DNA from: Heterodera schachtii
Lineage: Eukaryota > Nematoda > Chromadorea > Rhabditida > Heteroderidae
Direction of reading: 5' to 3'
NCBI GenBank assembly: GCA_023374025.1
Contig: SIJG01000072.1
Span: 213,694 to 277,693, forward strand
DNA length: 64,000 nt
Shown: one piece after another, positions 13,081 through 23,514 of the stretch
Position numbering within the stretch: position 1 is the first letter of the stretch
How the letters are laid out: every line of letters starts with the position of its first letter
Program-made: the position numbers and the translations under genes
The notes under the pieces: model-generated
Database searches by the model: none
What the model saw: only the letters and a program-made list of their open reading frames with translations
What the model was told of the DNA's origin: nothing

Positions 13081-13548
13081 GAAGTGCTAGTGATCAGAAA
13101 ATGCATAGCCCAAGTGATCAGAAATTATTAGCCCTACAGATCACTCATTAAAAGATAAATTGATCAGAAATTGAATTTAAGGGCGAGTGCCAAAATACAG
13201 ATATAATGGGCGAATTTAAGGGCCAAAATACAAAAATAAATGGGCAAATATTAGTGCCAAAAGAAAAAGGGCCAGACCTTACTTACAGTAAGAAAGAAAT
13301 ACAGTAATTTTATGGGGACTGAAATAACTGAACTGAGATTGAAAATTTGAATTTGGGGCGCCATTCAGCGGGGAATTAGCATTTTGCTCATAACGACGAT
13401 TTAATCTCCACAGCTCAACAGACGCGACATTTGCCCCCCCCCCATTTTCTCCCCATTTTTTCCCCTTTTTCAATTGTGTTGATGTTGCCCTCCCTCTGTT
13501 TATGCAGAATTAGCAATTGGATGATGGGCGTTATTTGTTGGCCAGTGA

Positions 13549-13586
13549 CACTCGTCAGAGTGCCCCAGTGAACACTCGTCAGAGTG
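13549..13586 (+). promoter_or_regulatory. Twin hairpins in retrotransposon leader
   Basis: CACTCGTCAGAGTG occurs at 13549-13562 and 13573-13586. Each can fold as a 5-bp stem with a GTCA loop. Two identical stem-loops in a retroelement leader suggest an RNA packaging or dimerisation signal. That role is inferred. Confidence 0.45.
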
Positions 13587-14414
13587 CAAAGAAATAAATC
13601 TCTTCATTTGTTGACATTAACATTTTTCATTTTATTTTCATCTCTACAGAAATTTAGCGAAGGACAAATTTCTTTTGAGTTTCGAATCATTTCTCCGAGT
13701 TTTAAAAGGTATTAATGCTTCAATAATAATTTAAATAAATTTATGTTTGGCGTTAAGTTCAAAATTATAATAGCTAATTTTTCTTTTCAAAAATCGCCGA
13801 AATCGACCATTAAATTTTGTCTCTTTTCTCTTATTTTTTTTTGTATTGTTTTTGTTCGTTGTACGCTATTTTATATAAAAGTTTATTTTGCCATTTTCCT
13901 ATGAAATTTAACAAATTTATAAGCACTTTATTGGTGGCGTAGAAGCATTTCGGCAACTGTGAACTTTGCGGTGCCAAACCAAGGCCACCTGCCACCTAAC
14001 AATAACAAATATGCGAATCCCCCCAACAAACAGCCAAGGGGCGGCCGAGACAGGGTTCAGTGGTCGTAATTGTGGACATGCCACCATTAGAAATGAATTA
14101 CATTTAAGTAAAATAGGTTAAATGGCGAAACAAACCAAAAAAAAGAATGAAATAAAAGCAATTAGACAGACAGCGAACATAACAATTACGAAAAAATGAA
14201 GAAAAAAACACCTTTTTTGGTCGTTTTCGAGAGTGAGAAATAGTGAGTCGGAAATTGTTTGTTTTCGTTTTTGTGTTTGTTTTGGTTTTGTTTTTTTCTT
14301 CACTATCGGCAATAATTATAAGGCTGTAAGTTTTTCGTAAGTTCGGCATTCGACAAAAAAAAAACGAAGGGTTAAAATCGATTCATTTCTAATTCGTTCC
14401 CATTCCCATTACAG

Positions 14415-14630
14415 TGCCGTTGACCAACAAAAAAAGGCAAATGAGGCGAAATTCGGACAATGACAATGGTGCAAACAATGACGCGAACATCGGCAGCGAC
14501 GCGAACAATGCCCGTGAGGCGGAAATTGTCCATGGTGTGGACACTGGAGATGGCGCAATTGACGCGCTGGGCGAAGGAATGAAAATTGGACAGTGCCCAA
14601 ATTGCTCGTGGCATTGTAATGTGTGCAGTA
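14415..14630 (+). other. Possible leader exon with Cys-rich end
   Basis: A segment flanked by an acceptor (CATTACAG, ending 14414) and a donor (GTAAGC, from 14631) encodes an Asn/Asp-rich stretch ending CPNCSWHCNVC, which has two CxxC pairs. It lies between the LTRs, upstream of pol. It does not join pol in frame at the visible acceptor before 15505. It could be a small exon of the element or a captured host fragment. Confidence 0.35.
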
Positions 14631-15519
14631 AGCGAATTTTCTGTTTTTTGTCATTCAATTTCACTTTCAAACATTTTTTTCATTTGGGAAATCATTTCAA
14701 TCAGAATTTTTTTTTTTGAGTTGTCATTACCGCCTAATTTGTCCAATTTACTATCAAAGAGCCACAATATGGTCACATTTTTCTCTACTTTTCTTGTTTT
14801 CAATTCAATCAAAATTTTGGGCTGATATTCCACTAATTAATTCAAAATTACTATCAAACAACAAAATAATGGTCAAAATTTTTTTTTCTCTTTAATTTTT
14901 TTTTCTCTCGTTGTCAAATTAATTTTTTTTGGGATTGACATTACCGCTAATGGTTCAATTCACTAACAAAACTAATACAGTACAAAAAACCAGCGGTACG
15001 GACTGTACTTTGACCATCAATGTCTACTAATCTTTTACTGTAATCGCCGATGGGCTTAATACATTCCATTTTCCGATTCCCACGATAGGGATGGGCTCTT
15101 AAATGTTACAGCAGCTAATGGGAAAGCGTCGCGATTTACAATGTTTCCATTATTCACTAAAAATCATTTCCCACTCATTCGTCAATTCATTCTTCATCCA
15201 AAGCACACAGTGCTCTCATCTCAATCAGCAAACGCTCCGCAATTCACAGCCTTAAGCTTAAGCAAGCAACCGCGCGACCTTACCGCCTTTCCCTCTTGTG
15301 TTTTTCAAATTCAATTGTTTACATCTAATTATCCTAATTTTTTTTCTCCGTTTCATTTCTTTTAATTTTTGCGCTCATATTTGAATTGTTATAACTCGCG
15401 CACTCATTTCAAATCCATATAATAGTCGTAAGACTAAGAGCAAACAATTTTTTTTTCTTCCAAATTGTCCACCCCAAATTTCAATTGAACTATCCTTTGG
15501 ATAGAAAGAAAATCAACCA

Positions 15520-18500
15520 ATGAAAGACCAACAAGTCACAATAACGGGTGTAGACAGGACATTATTTCAAAATCTAAGTAAAAAAATGCAAAAGCTTCAC
15601 TCTCAGATGATAGATTTTTCCCAAATTAGAAAAATTTCAGTTAAATTCTTGGGTGCAATATCCCCTAATTGTTCAATTATTGATTCCAAAATTAACACAT
15701 CGCAAGACAAATCCCTAATTGACACAGGGGCCAGTATTAGTGTAGCACCGAAATTAATGGCAAAAATTTGGGGTTGTACGTTATACCCAACTTTAGTCAG
15801 TGTAATTAGTGCTTCAGGCCACTCTTTTACACTTAAAGAAAAGGGGACGGTCATTTTTTCAATCGGGAATTATTCAGTTGAAGGTATTATTCATTTTGTT
15901 GATGATTTTAAATTCAAAACTCATTTTTATAAGGCACTTATTGGCTGCGATATTCTTGCTAAATTGCCAGCCTTCACTTTTGACTATCCAAATAAAAAGT
16001 TCCAAATTGGCGACTATATCACTCCATTAGGAGTCCAACAGAATAATTGCCTCATTAATAATTTGAGAATTCAAGCAATTAACTCATTTATCCTCCCTCC
16101 AAACAGGGGTATGATTGTCCAAGCAAATATAGACACCTCAATAGACTTAAATAAGCCTATTTTTATTCATTCACTCGATGAAAAACTTAACAATTTTTCC
16201 TTTGGTCTAATTCCTGTAATTGCGGCGCCCTTTCGAGGGACAGTGAAAATGTTTATAATTAATCCGTCTGCTATGCCGTTTCAAATTTATAAAGGCCAGC
16301 ATTTAGCCTATGCTGATGAGGTTAGACAAATTAGTAATGGTGTAATGACTGATAGCTCTGAAAAAGTAATGAGTATGTCACCAATCATGGACATAGTGAT
16401 TGACCCCAAATTTAAAATAGATTTTTCCAAAAGTTCGGTAAGGGGTTCGGACTTAGAAAAGTTGAAGACACTGTGTGAAGAATTCCATGACATTTTCAGT
16501 CATTCTCAATATGACCTAGGATCTTTTACAGAGGGTGAACATGAAATAATTACCACGACAAATGAGCCCGTGTCTGCCAAACCTCGCAGAACTCCTTACA
16601 GGTATCGGGCAGAATTGCAAAAACACATTGATCAGCTTTTAAAGTCTGGTGTAATGGTTGAGTCAGACACTCCTTGGGTCACTCCTTTTGTCATAGTACA
16701 AAAAAAAGACGGGGGAATTCGACCATGCTTAGACTTCAGACAATTAAATGATGTTACTGTTCCTGATCATTACCCACTTCCCCGGATGGACGCAATCATG
16801 GAAAGAGTTGCAAATTGCCACTTTTACTCTTCTTTGGATTTATCTAGTGGATATTTACAAATAAAATTAAGTCCCGAGGCATCCAGAAAATGTGGCGTAA
16901 TCACTGAAGACAATGTATACCAAATGACTCATATGCCATTTGGATTAAAAAATGCTACCGCAGCATTTTCAAGGGCAATGGCTCAAGTATTGACTGGTCT
17001 TAATGATAATGTGATTGCTTATGTTGATGATATTTTAATTTTTACCAAATCCTCCGATTTTAATGAACATTTATTAGCGCTAAGACAAGTTTTTGAAAGA
17101 TTTAGGCAATTTAATTTGAAATTAAGTCCTAAAAAATGTGTTTTTGCTTCATCACAAATGAATTTTCTGGGGCATACTTTAGACTCCAAAGGCTATAGAC
17201 CAAGTTTGAGTCGAATAGAAATAATTAAGAATCATCCTAACCCTTCTAATGTTAAGGAAGTAAAGAGAATAATAGGCATGGCATCATTTTATAGAAGACA
17301 TATACCTAATTTTTCCACAATCGTTGAGCCATTAACCCGTTTAACTCGTAAAAATATGACCTTCCTTTGGGAAGATGAGCAAAAGGCAGCTTTTTCCAAA
17401 ATTAAAGAACTTCTTTCTCAAGAACCTTCTCTTTCTTTTCCAAATTATTCCAAACCATTTCATATTTTTACTGATGCTTCTACTGTTGGCCAAGCTGGCA
17501 TTTTAATGCAGAAGAATGAATTTGGCACTTTTTCTGCTATTTCTTATTGCAGTAGAACTCTTAGCGCTTCCGAAAGGAAGTGGCCACCCGTTCAAATTGA
17601 ACTGGGAGCTATAATTTATTCACTAAGAGAATTCAAACCATATATTTTTATGTCAGATGTGGAATTACATACTGATCATAAACCATTAGCCTATCTCTTA
17701 AAAAAGGCAGAAGCTCATCCAAATTTAGCACGGTGGCTTATTGAACTACAAAGTTACCAAATTAAAATTGTGCATATAAGTGGGAAACAAAATAGTTTAG
17801 CAGACGCTCTGTCAAGAGTACAGGAAAATATTACGGTCAAAGAAGTGCAAGGCTTAGACGAACTTGAGGATATTGCTGAATTTCCAATTTGTCTTAGCAT
17901 ATCAATTGACCAGCGATTAGTTTTTGATCCTTTCGTTAATACATTAATTCTCAGAGGCAAAGATGGTAATTCGTACAATATTGATTTAAAGAAAGAACAA
18001 AGGGCTGATCCTCAAATCTCTGAATTTATTATCTTTTTACAAACAGGAAAATTTTCGAATGAAACAGACCAATTAACCATGGAATCTTTCACTGACCAAG
18101 CCAAAAACCTTGTTATTGACTCAGGGATTTTATATTTTAAGTACCAGGATCAGTCACCACGAATTTATATACCAATCTCATTAAGATCTCTTATTTTTGA
18201 CTCATTTCACTCTTCTCCTCTTGGTGGAGGGCACATGGATTTAAAAAAGACATTAAAGAAGTGTCGAAAATATTATTGGCCTTTTCTATATTCTGACATT
18301 TTAACATGGTACAAACAATGCATTACTTGTCAGTTAAGACATTCACCGACGCCTGCTTTCAGGGCAGAAATGCAAATGGTCCCTGCCAATACTTTATTTG
18401 CTCGAGTTGGTTTAGATCTAGCGGGTCCTTTTCCTATTACTGAACGCGGTAATAAATACATTTTAAATATCATTTGTTGGTTCTGTAAATATGTAATATC

Positions 18501-19515
18501 CGTTCCCCTACCCGATGCCAAATCACATACGATTGCTAAAGCTTTTCTTAGTAATTGTTATCTTAAATTTGGTGGTTGCACCGAATTAGTGAGTGATAAT
18601 GCGACAGCATTTACTTCTGAGTTCTTTCGTGAATTTTGCTCTTTACTGTATATTAATAAGAAATATGCAGTACCGCATTGGTCGCAAGGAAATGCGGCCA
18701 CAGAGCGCACTTTTAGAACATTTAACAATATTTTGTCAAAATATGTCACTAAAGAGCAACCAGATTTTGATGAATTTTTAGACTATGCCAATTTTTGTTA
18801 TAATACATCTGTTCATTCCACGACTCACGAAACCCCATATTTCTTAATGTTTGGGCGTGATCCGATTTTCTGTATTGATCAAATAATAGATCCTAGGATT
18901 AGAGAACCAATTGCATTCACTGATGAGACAGAATTTAAACAGAAATTAGTGACCTCTCTTCGGAGAGCATGGAAGATAACCGCAGAATTACATGCTGAGG
19001 CACAGGAGAAAATGAAAATTCAATACGATAAAACTATGAGAACACCTAATTTAAAAATTGGGGACAGGGTTTTATTAAGAAATTATGATGGTAAACGTAA
19101 TACATCCAAAAAATTTCATTTTCCATGGAAGGGTGCCTTTAGAATTATTAAAATTGAGGGCATATATGCCACAATCACTAGCTGTAATTCGCCTCAAGCA
19201 AATCCACGCCGTGTCCATATAAATCAGCTTAAGAAGTGTTATGAAAATTTAGGGCCCGCCTGCACTTCCCCTAGGCTTAGTTCGGAAGAGAGAAATGCTC
19301 TCGCAGAGTTAGAAGCGGATGAAATTCACAATTTGCCGGGCCACTCACATCCTACTGATACACCAAAACATTCTTCTCTTAATCGTGATTCTGATGATGA
19401 AATACCCGCTAATGAGCACAATACTGATAATGCGGTTGAAACATTACTAACACCGCCAAGATATGGTCTAAGACAGCGCGAAAAATTAACCCGACCAGCA
19501 CGATTCTTTGAATAA
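15520..19515 (+). CDS. pol: Retrotransposon Pol polyprotein (PR-RT-RNase H-IN), 1331 aa
   Basis: This single open frame has an aspartic protease (LIDTGAS at about residues 66-72), reverse transcriptase (YVDDILIF at 501-508), RNase H (FTDAS near 649) and integrase. The integrase has an HH-CC zinc region at about 900-945 and catalytic D (DLAGPF, about 966), D (SDNATAF, about 1025) and E (NAATERTF, about 1061). A GPY/F-like stretch (PWKGAFRII) lies near 1205. RNase H before integrase marks Ty3/gypsy order. All catalytic residues I looked for are present, so the protein may be active. It lacks a gag portion at its N terminus. It would be translated from genomic RNA and processed by its own protease, acting in cytoplasmic particles and then the nucleus. 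Confidence 0.95.
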   Translation: MKDQQVTITGVDRTLFQNLSKKMQKLHSQMIDFSQIRKISVKFLGAISPNCSIIDSKINTSQDKSLIDTGASISVAPKLMAKIWGCTLYPTLVSVISASGHSFTLKEKGTVIFSIGNYSVEGIIHFVDDFKFKTHFYKALIGCDILAKLPAFTFDYPNKKFQIGDYITPLGVQQNNCLINNLRIQAINSFILPPNRGMIVQANIDTSIDLNKPIFIHSLDEKLNNFSFGLIPVIAAPFRGTVKMFIINPSAMPFQIYKGQHLAYADEVRQISNGVMTDSSEKVMSMSPIMDIVIDPKFKIDFSKSSVRGSDLEKLKTLCEEFHDIFSHSQYDLGSFTEGEHEIITTTNEPVSAKPRRTPYRYRAELQKHIDQLLKSGVMVESDTPWVTPFVIVQKKDGGIRPCLDFRQLNDVTVPDHYPLPRMDAIMERVANCHFYSSLDLSSGYLQIKLSPEASRKCGVITEDNVYQMTHMPFGLKNATAAFSRAMAQVLTGLNDNVIAYVDDILIFTKSSDFNEHLLALRQVFERFRQFNLKLSPKKCVFASSQMNFLGHTLDSKGYRPSLSRIEIIKNHPNPSNVKEVKRIIGMASFYRRHIPNFSTIVEPLTRLTRKNMTFLWEDEQKAAFSKIKELLSQEPSLSFPNYSKPFHIFTDASTVGQAGILMQKNEFGTFSAISYCSRTLSASERKWPPVQIELGAIIYSLREFKPYIFMSDVELHTDHKPLAYLLKKAEAHPNLARWLIELQSYQIKIVHISGKQNSLADALSRVQENITVKEVQGLDELEDIAEFPICLSISIDQRLVFDPFVNTLILRGKDGNSYNIDLKKEQRADPQISEFIIFLQTGKFSNETDQLTMESFTDQAKNLVIDSGILYFKYQDQSPRIYIPISLRSLIFDSFHSSPLGGGHMDLKKTLKKCRKYYWPFLYSDILTWYKQCITCQLRHSPTPAFRAEMQMVPANTLFARVGLDLAGPFPITERGNKYILNIICWFCKYVISVPLPDAKSHTIAKAFLSNCYLKFGGCTELVSDNATAFTSEFFREFCSLLYINKKYAVPHWSQGNAATERTFRTFNNILSKYVTKEQPDFDEFLDYANFCYNTSVHSTTHETPYFLMFGRDPIFCIDQIIDPRIREPIAFTDETEFKQKLVTSLRRAWKITAELHAEAQEKMKIQYDKTMRTPNLKIGDRVLLRNYDGKRNTSKKFHFPWKGAFRIIKIEGIYATITSCNSPQANPRRVHINQLKKCYENLGPACTSPRLSSEERNALAELEADEIHNLPGHSHPTDTPKHSSLNRDSDDEIPANEHNTDNAVETLLTPPRYGLRQREKLTRPARFFE

Positions 19516-19699
19516 TTTTTTTTTCTCTTCTAATTTTCAGTTGCTCTTCATTTCCTTTATTTATTTATTTTTTCTTTTTTCTTCCTCTATCTATTGATCA
19601 TTATTTTGCTTGTTTCGATTTAATTTTTTTAAAATATCCAATAATTTTTCAAAACAATTTAAGCAAAATTCGTGCTAATCCAATCAATTCTAATTCTAA
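19516..19699 (+). promoter_or_regulatory. Inter-ORF region with strong splice acceptor
   Basis: Directly after the pol stop comes a T/C-rich run ending CTAATTTTCAG at 19540, an excellent nematode 3' splice site, about 160 bp before the ATG of the helicase ORF at 19700. This suggests the second ORF is made from a spliced (or trans-spliced) subgenomic RNA, as envelope genes are in retroviruses. Confidence 0.55.
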
Positions 19700-22600
19700 A
19701 TGGTGAAAAAACGTTCAGCCCGTCGCCGGAACGAAAACATGGCCGCGTCGAACGCAGCTGTTGGTGGTAAGGAAGTGGCGACAACCACACAAAACATTGA
19801 GTCTTTGGAAGTGGCGTCAGCCACAGAGCAAATTGAATTGATTGAGGCGGAGTCCATCCCGCAGAATTTGGAGTCATTTGAAGTGGCGTCAGCCACACAG
19901 GAAGTGTTGATTATGGAAACGGCGTCAGCTGTCGAGAAAGCAATTGAAACCGATATAACTCGTGGTATTTCAGCAGGTCTTGAAGAAGAATTTGAAAGAG
20001 GCATGGAATTGGGAGAAGGTCAGTCTGTAGGAAGAAACACAGAAAATACTGAAATGGAAATCATTCAAGACTTCACTGCGACTCAATTCTCCAATGTCTC
20101 GTGGTCAGAGCCACGTGTCACCGTTTCGCCGACGCCAATGTTTCACAATGACGAACAGGGCGTGGAAGACGGTGTTTTGAAGTATTTGGTGTGTCAAACC
20201 GACGTGAAAAGTGTCGTTGGTGGGAAAATGAGTGGACAAGGTCCATTTTTCATGGGTATTCCCGATTCTGTGGTAAGTGCCGAGAGACTCCTTCAAATGG
20301 GCGACACAGTGGTGGTCAGTAAGTTTGAGTGGAAGGAGGGATTTGAAAGGCTGTCCTATGACTTAAACCCGGTCGATTCTTTGCGATCGTGGTACGTTCA
20401 AGGCCGAATCAACGTGCAAGCCGTTGCTCAACAGGTGGAGGTGGTGAGATTGGTCATTGGTTCATTTCAACCCGGTTTTGTAACCGACTTAAAACGATAC
20501 AGAGGTGGGGATTTCAGATCAGCCACCGTCATTTCAGCGCAAATGCTCCGTCCACAAACGATTTATTCTCGGCAATTAACCGAAATTAGTCCAGGTCGAA
20601 TTATGCTTAACCAACTCCTTCACATTAAATTGGCCAAAATCACAAGTCCACAAGAATGGTGGATGGGTGAAAATTACATTTTACCTCTGGTAACTCCTTT
20701 TCAGAAGGGAAATGAAATTCGGGCACATGCAAAATCGGTGGTAATCGGTGCCAAAGAAAGTTTGGACTCTTTCTGCTTCCCCCTTAACCAATTTTCAGTG
20801 CGGTTGATGGGAGCTGCCGCCGCCGTCCAACGTTCATTTGAAATGGACAAATTGGCAAAGCAAACTGTCAATGTTCAACTCGTCTGGCAGAGACCCGAAG
20901 TGCAACCGGATGAAGTGCAAACCAATTTGAAAAAGGCACAACGCGTCTCTTTTGAATGGTTGATCGTCAACAAATCGGCGGTTGCCGATTTCCTTGAGGC
21001 GTGGGAGGAGGACACGCCGGTCGAAGCGAAAGTTGCGCGAGACTCAAAAGCCCAATGTTGTGCAGTTGGTCGAGTAATTGGCGTGTCAGTAAGTGAGACT
21101 GTGCCGGGTAATTTCATGGTGAACGTGAAGATGTTTTTGAGTTACAGGGCTAAAAAAGGCTACGACAGGGGATGGGAAGATTGGGAATCCATTCTCGATC
21201 AAAGGGATTCTAATTTGAAACCAATTCCAAATTACGGAGGCCTCCCTTTCAGAGAAGAGGCATTTGAACTTTCAGTTCCGTCGGACATTGCAGAAGGACA
21301 ATATCCCGTCTCAAAAATTTTAAAAACATTGATGGGAATGGGCGAAGACGGAGCGGAACAACGACCAACCGTTAGGTTGTCAAGTAACGAAATTGTGGTC
21401 GGTAAGTTGAACGAGGACCAACGAATCACTCACGGACTGTTTTTGGATGACAAATCCCGTGTAATTTTCATGCAGGCGCCGGCTGGAACAGGAAAAAGTG
21501 TGTCAGTGGCGGCCTGCATCGCCAGCGTGCTCAAAAAGGATCGGGACGCTGCAATTTTGGCAGTTTCTCCCTTGAATGTCGCAGTGTGTGAGTTGGTGAA
21601 GGACACCATGGAAAGTTTGTCGGAAAAGGTGCCAATGTTGGCACTTTTCTCTGGGCAAGGAAAGGGGCGGTACATGGACAGGATAAGGCCCCTGGGGGAC
21701 AATCTTTTGGTTGAAGCTGTGCAAAGGGATGGAAATGTTCCTTCCGCTGAAGGAAATGAGCCGAAAAAATGGAGTGATAACAAAACATTTAAGCAATACG
21801 TCGATGACTTTAACACAGCGCCAAGACGGGCACGCGAACGATCGACGACTGCCGCGCTTCTGAAACAGACGAAATACCGAGTGTACTTCATGACATTGGC
21901 CCTTGCTGAAGAGTTGGCCTTAGATTTGGGTAATGTGACTTATGTGTTGGTTGATGAGTGCGGCCAAGCAACCCTTTCGGCAGTTTTGTCAATTCTAACA
22001 CAATTCCGATCGGTTAAGAAAATACTTCTGACAGGAGATAAGCAGCAGCTACGTGTGCACTTGCCAAGTCAAATGACAGTTGTTCGTGGTAAGTTTGGAT
22101 TTGAGTCAATTTTGGAAGTGCTGGAAACAGCCAAAGGCATTGATCGGACCGTTCTCTCAAAGTGTTACCGATCTCACAGTGCCATTGTAAAGTGTTTGGA
22201 CGCGGGCGTTTATTCCCCAGCAGGTGATCGGTTGGTACCAGGAAGGCCGGACATTGAAATGTCATCGTTTTTAAATTTTATGGGACCACGCATTGTAGCC
22301 GAAAATTGTCCCATCATTTTAATCCATCAAAAATCATCGGCTCAAATGGAAAACATCTCATTTTCCTCTCACAATCCCGAGCAAAGGGAAACCGCTCTTG
22401 GATTTTTGGGCATAATTCAGGGAACCTTTACAGGCTTAATTCAAGTTGTTTGTTTTTACCAAGCGGAGAGGAAGCACATGGTAAGTGAAATCGAACGGAG
22501 ACGGTGGCCAAATGTCAAGGTGAGTACGGTCGATTCAATTCAAAGTCAGGAAGCCGAGCTTGTCCTTGTCATCACGACGCGCTCTGCTGCTGGACGATCA

Positions 22601-23308
22601 ACTGAAGCTGACACTGGCAAAGAATTCTGGGCGGATTGCGCGAGAACAACCGTGGCTCTCTCCCGTCCCAAATTTGGATTGGTCATCATCGGAGATTTGT
22701 CGCTGATTTGGCACAAAGGGACCGTGTGGAGACGTTTCATTGACGAAACATTAAAAATGACGGTTGCGGTAACCCCGGAGTACTTAAACCTAATTTCCAA
22801 TCCCTTTCCGTTCAGGGTCGGGAAATTTATTGCAAAAAGGGATGGCACAGTTCCGATGGCATTTGAATTTTATGCCGAAAGGGACAGTACTTTAAGACAC
22901 GAGAGTTTGGCGTGTCATCCACCAACAAATAATTTTATAAATAATTTTTCCCCTTCCCCATTTTTCACAGGTGGTTTCATGCCATTCACAACTCAGGCAA
23001 ATGCGTTTCCCCCGATCAGTTCGATACATGCACAACCGCCGGCATTCTCACACGGAATGATGATCATTGACACTTCCGTGCGCCCTCCTCCAATCAACAT
23101 GATCGCCGGTCACACAATGCCAATGCCATCGAATCATCCCGGCCCAAGTGCGCGAATGGCGCCGTATCCGCCACAACATTTGCCGCGAACATCATACGCC
23201 GAAGCTGCCCAACAGGCCCCGTCAAACACGAACAGCAACCGCAGAATCGATGTGAAGTGCTATAGATGTGGCAAAATCGGACATTTCTCAAAACGATGTC
23301 GGACCTGA
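19700..23308 (+). CDS. SF1 (UPF1-like) helicase fused to CCHC zinc knuckle, 1202 aa
   Basis: This is an open frame inside the retrotransposon, 184 bp after pol. Residues 1-560 are unassigned. The region from about 575 to 1015 has SF1 helicase motifs in order: motif I APAGTGKS (about 593-600), motif II DECGQA (about 752), motif III LLTGDKQQL (about 775), motif IV-like CYRSHSAI (about 818), motif V STVDSIQSQE (about 938) and motif VI ALSRPKFG (about 986). DEcgQ and YRSH are typical of the UPF1/SMG-2 branch. After a Pro-rich linker, the C terminus has a retroviral-type knuckle, CYRCGKIGHFSKRC (1187-1200). The knuckle suggests RNA binding, and the protein may serve partly as a Gag/nucleocapsid substitute. 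The RNA-remodelling role is inference; the domain calls are secure. Confidence 0.93.
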   Translation: MVKKRSARRRNENMAASNAAVGGKEVATTTQNIESLEVASATEQIELIEAESIPQNLESFEVASATQEVLIMETASAVEKAIETDITRGISAGLEEEFERGMELGEGQSVGRNTENTEMEIIQDFTATQFSNVSWSEPRVTVSPTPMFHNDEQGVEDGVLKYLVCQTDVKSVVGGKMSGQGPFFMGIPDSVVSAERLLQMGDTVVVSKFEWKEGFERLSYDLNPVDSLRSWYVQGRINVQAVAQQVEVVRLVIGSFQPGFVTDLKRYRGGDFRSATVISAQMLRPQTIYSRQLTEISPGRIMLNQLLHIKLAKITSPQEWWMGENYILPLVTPFQKGNEIRAHAKSVVIGAKESLDSFCFPLNQFSVRLMGAAAAVQRSFEMDKLAKQTVNVQLVWQRPEVQPDEVQTNLKKAQRVSFEWLIVNKSAVADFLEAWEEDTPVEAKVARDSKAQCCAVGRVIGVSVSETVPGNFMVNVKMFLSYRAKKGYDRGWEDWESILDQRDSNLKPIPNYGGLPFREEAFELSVPSDIAEGQYPVSKILKTLMGMGEDGAEQRPTVRLSSNEIVVGKLNEDQRITHGLFLDDKSRVIFMQAPAGTGKSVSVAACIASVLKKDRDAAILAVSPLNVAVCELVKDTMESLSEKVPMLALFSGQGKGRYMDRIRPLGDNLLVEAVQRDGNVPSAEGNEPKKWSDNKTFKQYVDDFNTAPRRARERSTTAALLKQTKYRVYFMTLALAEELALDLGNVTYVLVDECGQATLSAVLSILTQFRSVKKILLTGDKQQLRVHLPSQMTVVRGKFGFESILEVLETAKGIDRTVLSKCYRSHSAIVKCLDAGVYSPAGDRLVPGRPDIEMSSFLNFMGPRIVAENCPIILIHQKSSAQMENISFSSHNPEQRETALGFLGIIQGTFTGLIQVVCFYQAERKHMVSEIERRRWPNVKVSTVDSIQSQEAELVLVITTRSAAGRSTEADTGKEFWADCARTTVALSRPKFGLVIIGDLSLIWHKGTVWRRFIDETLKMTVAVTPEYLNLISNPFPFRVGKFIAKRDGTVPMAFEFYAERDSTLRHESLACHPPTNNFINNFSPSPFFTGGFMPFTTQANAFPPISSIHAQPPAFSHGMMIIDTSVRPPPINMIAGHTMPMPSNHPGPSARMAPYPPQHLPRTSYAEAAQQAPSNTNSNRRIDVKCYRCGKIGHFSKRCRT

Positions 23309-23500
23309 TTTCATTTTCGCTTTTTCTACAATTTTGTTTATCAATTAATTTGCTCTCATTTTTCATTTTGTATTTTGTTTCTATCAACTAATTCGCCCTC
23401 TCATTTCTCTATTTCTCTCTTCATGAAATCTCATGGGAAATTTTATGAATTTTATTTTGGAAATTACCGAAAATTTTGGAAACGATCGGGGACGATCGCT

Positions 23501-23514
23501 TCAAGGGATGGAGG
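23501..23514 (+). promoter_or_regulatory. Polypurine tract
   Basis: AAGGGATGGAGG lies immediately before the 3' LTR, as expected for plus-strand priming. Confidence 0.7.

Noticed and set aside
14104..14670. Cluster of overlapping minus-strand ORFs
   Set aside because: Antisense of the putative leader exon and flanks. Compositions differ by frame with no motif.
21430..21891. 153-aa minus-strand ORF under the helicase domain
   Set aside because: A shadow of the helicase ORF, whose plus frame has all SF1 motifs.
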